In this document: positions 60,282 through 64,000 of the stretch, one piece after another
Numbering within the stretch: the first letter of the stretch is position 1
How the letters are laid out: every line of letters starts with the position of its first letter
NCBI RefSeq assembly: GCF_963924675.1
Contig: NC_089234.1
Location: forward strand, 56,105,682 to 56,169,681
DNA: 64,000 bases
Source of the DNA: Phocoena phocoena
Taxonomy: Eukaryota > Chordata > Mammalia > Artiodactyla > Phocoenidae
Direction of reading: 5' to 3'
Translations under genes and position numbers: made by a program
The notes under the pieces: model-generated
Told to the model about the DNA's origin: nothing
What the model saw: the letters and a program-made list of their open reading frames with translations, nothing else
Database searches by the model: none

Positions 60282-60762
60282 CCGGCATACCTCTTTTTTA
60301 TTACACTTGACTTTTTTGCACTTTGCAGATACTGCATTTTTATTTTTATTTATTTTTTTTACAAACTGAACGTTTGTGGGAACCCTGTTCAAGCAACACT
60401 CTCAGTGCCATTTTTCCAACAGTATTTACTCACTTCATGTCTCTGTGTCACATTTTGGTAATTCTCACAATATTTCAGATTTTTTCATGATTACTATATT
60501 TGTTATGGTGATCTGTGATCAGTGATCTTTGATGTTACTATTGTAATTGTTTTGGGTTTTTTTCAGCAATAGAGTATTTTTTAATTAAGGTGTGCTCATT
60601 GATTTTTTCGGCATAATGCTGTTGCACACTAATAGACTATAGTGTGAACATAACTTTTATAAACACTGGGAAACCAGAAACTTCACCTTACTTGTTTTAT
60701 TGTGATAATTGCTTTATTGTGGTGGCCTGGACCAAACCCACAATATCTCCAAGGTCTGCCTG
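60282..60762 (+). mobile_element. Internally deleted Tigger1-like DNA transposon
   Basis: The left terminus ccggcatacctc and right terminus aaggtctgcctg are degraded inverted repeats. The left arm contains tgtgtcacattttggtaatt and gatctgtgatcagtgatctt. The right arm contains aattaaggtgtgctcattga and ccacaatatctccaaggt. The whole transposase region is missing; the two arms join near 60550. Non-autonomous and old. Confidence 0.85.
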
Positions 60763-61699
60763 TGATCACTTTGTTTACATCACTCTGTCCCTCTCTTCTT
60801 AGTCCCTTTGGCCAGTGAACAAAGGCTTGTTTTAGGTCAGAGCATTCTTAAAAAGAGGCTTCTATAAGGCCATGTAGAAAAATTTTAGGTATTGATTTGA
60901 AAGTTACAAAAGAGGGCTCAGATCAGCTGGTCCGCCCTGTGCTAGGTAAGGAATATGCCCAAGGCCATGTAGATTTTACTGACTTTTCTGAGTTAGGAAG
61001 CGCCGTTCTTTTTATATCTAACTGGTAAATGATATCGTAGTAGCTAGGAAGACATAATCCACCATTACTTTGAACTGTTTCTTCCCTTCTCACCAATAGG
61101 GTCAGATCATTAAAGCAATTAAGATCCTGGATCCCATGAACCACCAGAATCCCAAATCGGAGTGGCCATTGCTCATAGGATTTCAGCAAATCAGCATCTT
61201 CATGATCAATGCTAAGTTAAGATCAGCCTTCTCCTTGAGTTTGGCACTTAGTTGTTATTTACGTTAGAAAGTGGTTACTTAATCTGGTAATTTGTTTCAA
61301 CAAATATTGCGTAAGCCACCTGATATTTTAAACAATTTAAGCTCCGGAGGTAACAGCCCCGCAAAGCGTATGTGTTAGCGGTGCTCTATGGAACATAAAT
61401 TAAGAAGAGCATTTTTCCAGCTGTAGTTGGGTACGTGGGTTGGTGTTTCAGCAAACTGCATAATCACCACAAAACCCAGGTCATTAGAGTCTGCTGGCAG
61501 GAATCAGAAAATGTGCAAATCGCTGGGAGAGCCCAGATACGCCTGGATGGAAGTGGTCCTTTGAAATCTGACTGTCTGTTTACAGCAATACAGGGGATCG
61601 TGGCCTCCCAGGCAGGAATGAGCTATCGGTCTTATTCCCATTGCAGAGCTTGAGGCCTTCACCACCACCTCACCTGCAAGCAACATATACACGGGTCCA

Positions 61700-61990
61700 G
61701 CGCATCTGATTGTGTCACTTTTCTATTTAGAAGCAACCCAGAGACTCCCAGTCCACTTAGAATAAGCTGCAGATTCCTTGTTGAAGCCGGCACAGTCTTC
61801 ATGATCTTGTTTCCACCTAGTTCCCTGACCTAATCACGGTCCCTCTCGACTTTGCGTACTCAGCAGCGGGCTCGCTGGCCTGTATGCTGGTCCCCAAACA
61901 CCCCGACTTCCTTCCTACCTAAGGGCCCTTGCACTGGCTGTTTCCACTCCCTAGAAAGCTCTTTGCCCAGATCCTCTCATTGCTGGGCAG
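61700..61990 (+). repeat. L2 LINE fragment (forward)
   Basis: tcttcatgatcttgtttcca, ccctgacctaatcacggtcc, gggcccttgcactggctgtt and ctccctagaaagctctttgc match L2 in forward order. Confidence 0.75.
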
Positions 61991-62535
61991 ATGCGGTGAG
62001 ACAGCTTGGATGGAGCCAGGAGTAACAGTGCCGTCGTCATGTGCTGGGATTATTACCATCACGGAGGCTAAGGATTATTACCATCATTCCGAGCGCACAG
62101 GGGTCTGCTCAGAACAACAGTGTGAGCCATTTGTACAAAAGACCGAAATGGAATCCAGATAACAGGGCCAGCTGCTCCAAATACCTCCCTCCCCCTGCAG
62201 TTAACATTTTTACTACCCAACCGAGTAACTAATGAATCTGGCCCAGCATAAATCCCCAGGCACAAATCCCTGCTTCAGGTCTGTGTCCAGACATCCAGAC
62301 CTGAGTGCAATTTGCACTTTGAACATTCAGCCCCTTATCACTTGTGAGAAATCAAGTTTAATGGGGAGGATGGGGAGGTGTGGCTCACATCCCCCTCCCT
62401 CTGGCACAGTGACCGTAGAATGCGGGTCCCTTGGGTAATGACCGCATCAGGAGATGGAAAGGTCGTAACAGTGTTTGTTCTGTGGCTCTGGTCGTTCTGA
62501 AGCACTGACTGCGGGGTTTCTCCATCTCATTGCAG

Positions 62536-62604
62536 GCTGTGTTTTGTGAAGCTCAAGCTTCTGATGATAGCTATTGAGTACAAGTCCGCCAACCGAGAGA
62601 GCCG
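62536..62604 (+). CDS. KCNMA1: KCNMA1 coding exon G (end of RCK1, about residues 555-578)
   Basis: This 69 nt exon has one base completing Glu (GA+G), then 22 codons, then two bases (CG) of an Arg codon. The peptide begins [17 protein letters not shown] and ends ANRES. It leads from RCK1 into the RCK1-RCK2 linker. The known alternative four-residue SRKR insert follows this position in some mammalian transcripts. The donor CG|gtaagt is strong, and reading on past it gives an immediate in-frame stop, so the insert cannot come from a donor shift here. The acceptor is cattgcag. This is the last exon in the window. Confidence 0.96.
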
Positions 62605-64000
62605 GTAAGTTTGCCGTGACCCAGCGGCTGGCTGACGTTTATGATGGTAAGAGTGCAGGCCGGGAACGTTCAGTCCACTTCTTTCTTACGCGTTATTTAT
62701 TTGTTTGGAAGCCTAATGCAGCACCTCTCTGACTCGAAGGCACATTTCAAGGTGTGTTCAGGTAGACATTGCCGCTTCTATCCCAGACACTGCTGGCATC
62801 CCAGGCCCCGCTGGGCACCCAAAGAGTATTTTTCCGGGGGAAAGGGATGAGGCATCCAGATCTCTAACCCATCATGCCAACTTACACTTTTCACCCTCTA
62901 AGTATAAAACCAGGGACAGACCCTGTCCTTAAACCCATTTTTACTGCTGTGATCAAAAAGCAGGTGGACTCTGGCCTCCTTCATAGCAGGCATGGGGCAG
63001 AGTCGTGATGGGAGTTTCCAGCTCTCTTGATAGCCAAACTACAAGCAGCCTATTGTGTACCATATGTTTCTCTCCCGGTGCAACTGAAATCCATGTGGCA
63101 TGAATATCAGCTACATGTAAATTAGCCAGGAGAGCAGGGCTTGGAGGCAGGAGCCCTCTTTATTTATTTTGCGCTTAATTATGTGCAAATCAGACTGATG
63201 AGGGACTGGGTCTGGTCGAAATAGATAACACCCCAGTCAATATATGAGTTTGCGCTGAAAGAAGGAAGCGTTGCATCAACAAGGAGTTTTGTCGGAGTAC
63301 CGTATGCCTTACAGACATAAGAGAGATGATTTTTGCTCCCCGGTTCTTGTCAATAGTTTTGGAAGAGAGCTCACTGAGAAATGCTCAGGCTTGTGTCCTC
63401 TGAAAGGACAACCATGCTTTTTTCCTAGCTGTGCTAAAAAGTCTTCCTTTAGGTGCCCAAGGGAAGGGCGCAGATACCCTCCAACATACGCCTTAATAAC
63501 TGAGCAGAGTGCAGGGCAAGACTAGAAGGTTCCTGCTATCATCATGTAAGGAGATTTCATTATCCTGGTGAAAGACTCAATAAAGCCCCAAATGTGCAGT
63601 CCGTGTCTCTATGACCAACAAAACGCCAAACAGACGCTGGATTGTAAGCCAGTCATTCCAATGTTCTCTGTTCCCTTAACCACCAGATCAGATTGCTCAC
63701 AAAGTCAATCTGATCACATGCTAAACTATTCTGAAACTCCAAATCAACCAAAAGGAAGACAAAATGGTAGATTTGGTGGCCACACGGTAGACCATGGTTG
63801 TAGCCGTTAACAACTATTTACGCAGATACACATTTTCCTTCTCTGTGGTGGCAAAGTGAAAAATATTATTTGCAAAGAACCCAAGAGTCCTTGGCTCTTT
63901 GCCGTTCAACAGATAAGGTGGATGTTTCTGGGATTGCGGCTTGCCCATGGTGTTGCCGATACACACCTGTACCTGTGTAGGGGAAATGTGTATCCTGGGT
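62605..64000 (+). other. KCNMA1: KCNMA1 intron downstream of exon G (partial)
   Basis: Unique sequence with no recognised repeat. A block near 63.1-63.25 kb keeps an A/T-rich homeodomain/octamer-like core. I looked for a 12 nt exon encoding the SRKR insert and did not see one here, so it would lie beyond the window or be absent. Confidence 0.8.

Overview
This window is nuclear DNA from a mammal, most likely a whale or dolphin. All coding sequence I can support belongs to one gene on the + strand: KCNMA1 (Slo1), the pore-forming alpha subunit of the large-conductance Ca2+- and voltage-activated K+ (BK) channel. Seven consecutive coding exons lie at 6258-6368, 8889-8994, 10729-10811, 14934-15003, 21817-21972, 50669-50778 and 62536-62604. 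They total 705 nt and splice in a continuous frame with GT-AG introns throughout. They encode the cytoplasmic RCK1 domain, from just after the S6-RCK1 linker (about residue 343) to about residue 578, where the linker to RCK2 begins. The N-terminus, voltage sensor and pore lie left of the window; RCK2 and the C-terminus lie right of it. Residue numbers use the common human/mouse Slo1 numbering and come from memory of the family; the known functional residues fall where that numbering predicts.

The cetacean assignment rests on tRNA-Glu-derived CHR-type SINEs. I count nine, most with clear target-site duplications (TSDs). They include the short form (about 200 bp) and the long form (about 300-365 bp) that I associate with whale genomes; CHR families also occur in hippopotamus and, in part, ruminants. 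A ruminant/cetacean-style L1 3' end supports Cetartiodactyla. No species can be named from this.

Layout: 1-6257 is intron with old MIR fragments and two CpG-retaining unique blocks that look like conserved non-coding sequence. 6258-15003 holds four exons split by short introns with MIRs and two CHR SINEs. 15004-21816 is an intron with a young 5'-truncated L1 whose 5' junction is tandemly triplicated, plus a MER5A-type element. 21973-50668 is a 28.7 kb intron containing an L2 copy, an ancient reverse-oriented L1M (about 31.8-37.4 kb) pierced by three CHR SINEs, microsatellites, a hairpin near 39.4 kb and more SINEs. 50779-62535 is an 11.8 kb intron with two CHR SINEs, an internally deleted Tigger1-like DNA transposon and several unique CpG-retaining blocks. 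62605-64000 is the start of the next intron.

I found no other protein-coding gene, RNA gene, promoter, CRISPR array or LTR provirus, and nothing that looks like an undescribed biological system. The most interesting observations are structural: the triplicated L1 junction, an inverted repeat that could fold into a long hairpin, intronic blocks likely to be conserved, and unusual SINE structures.
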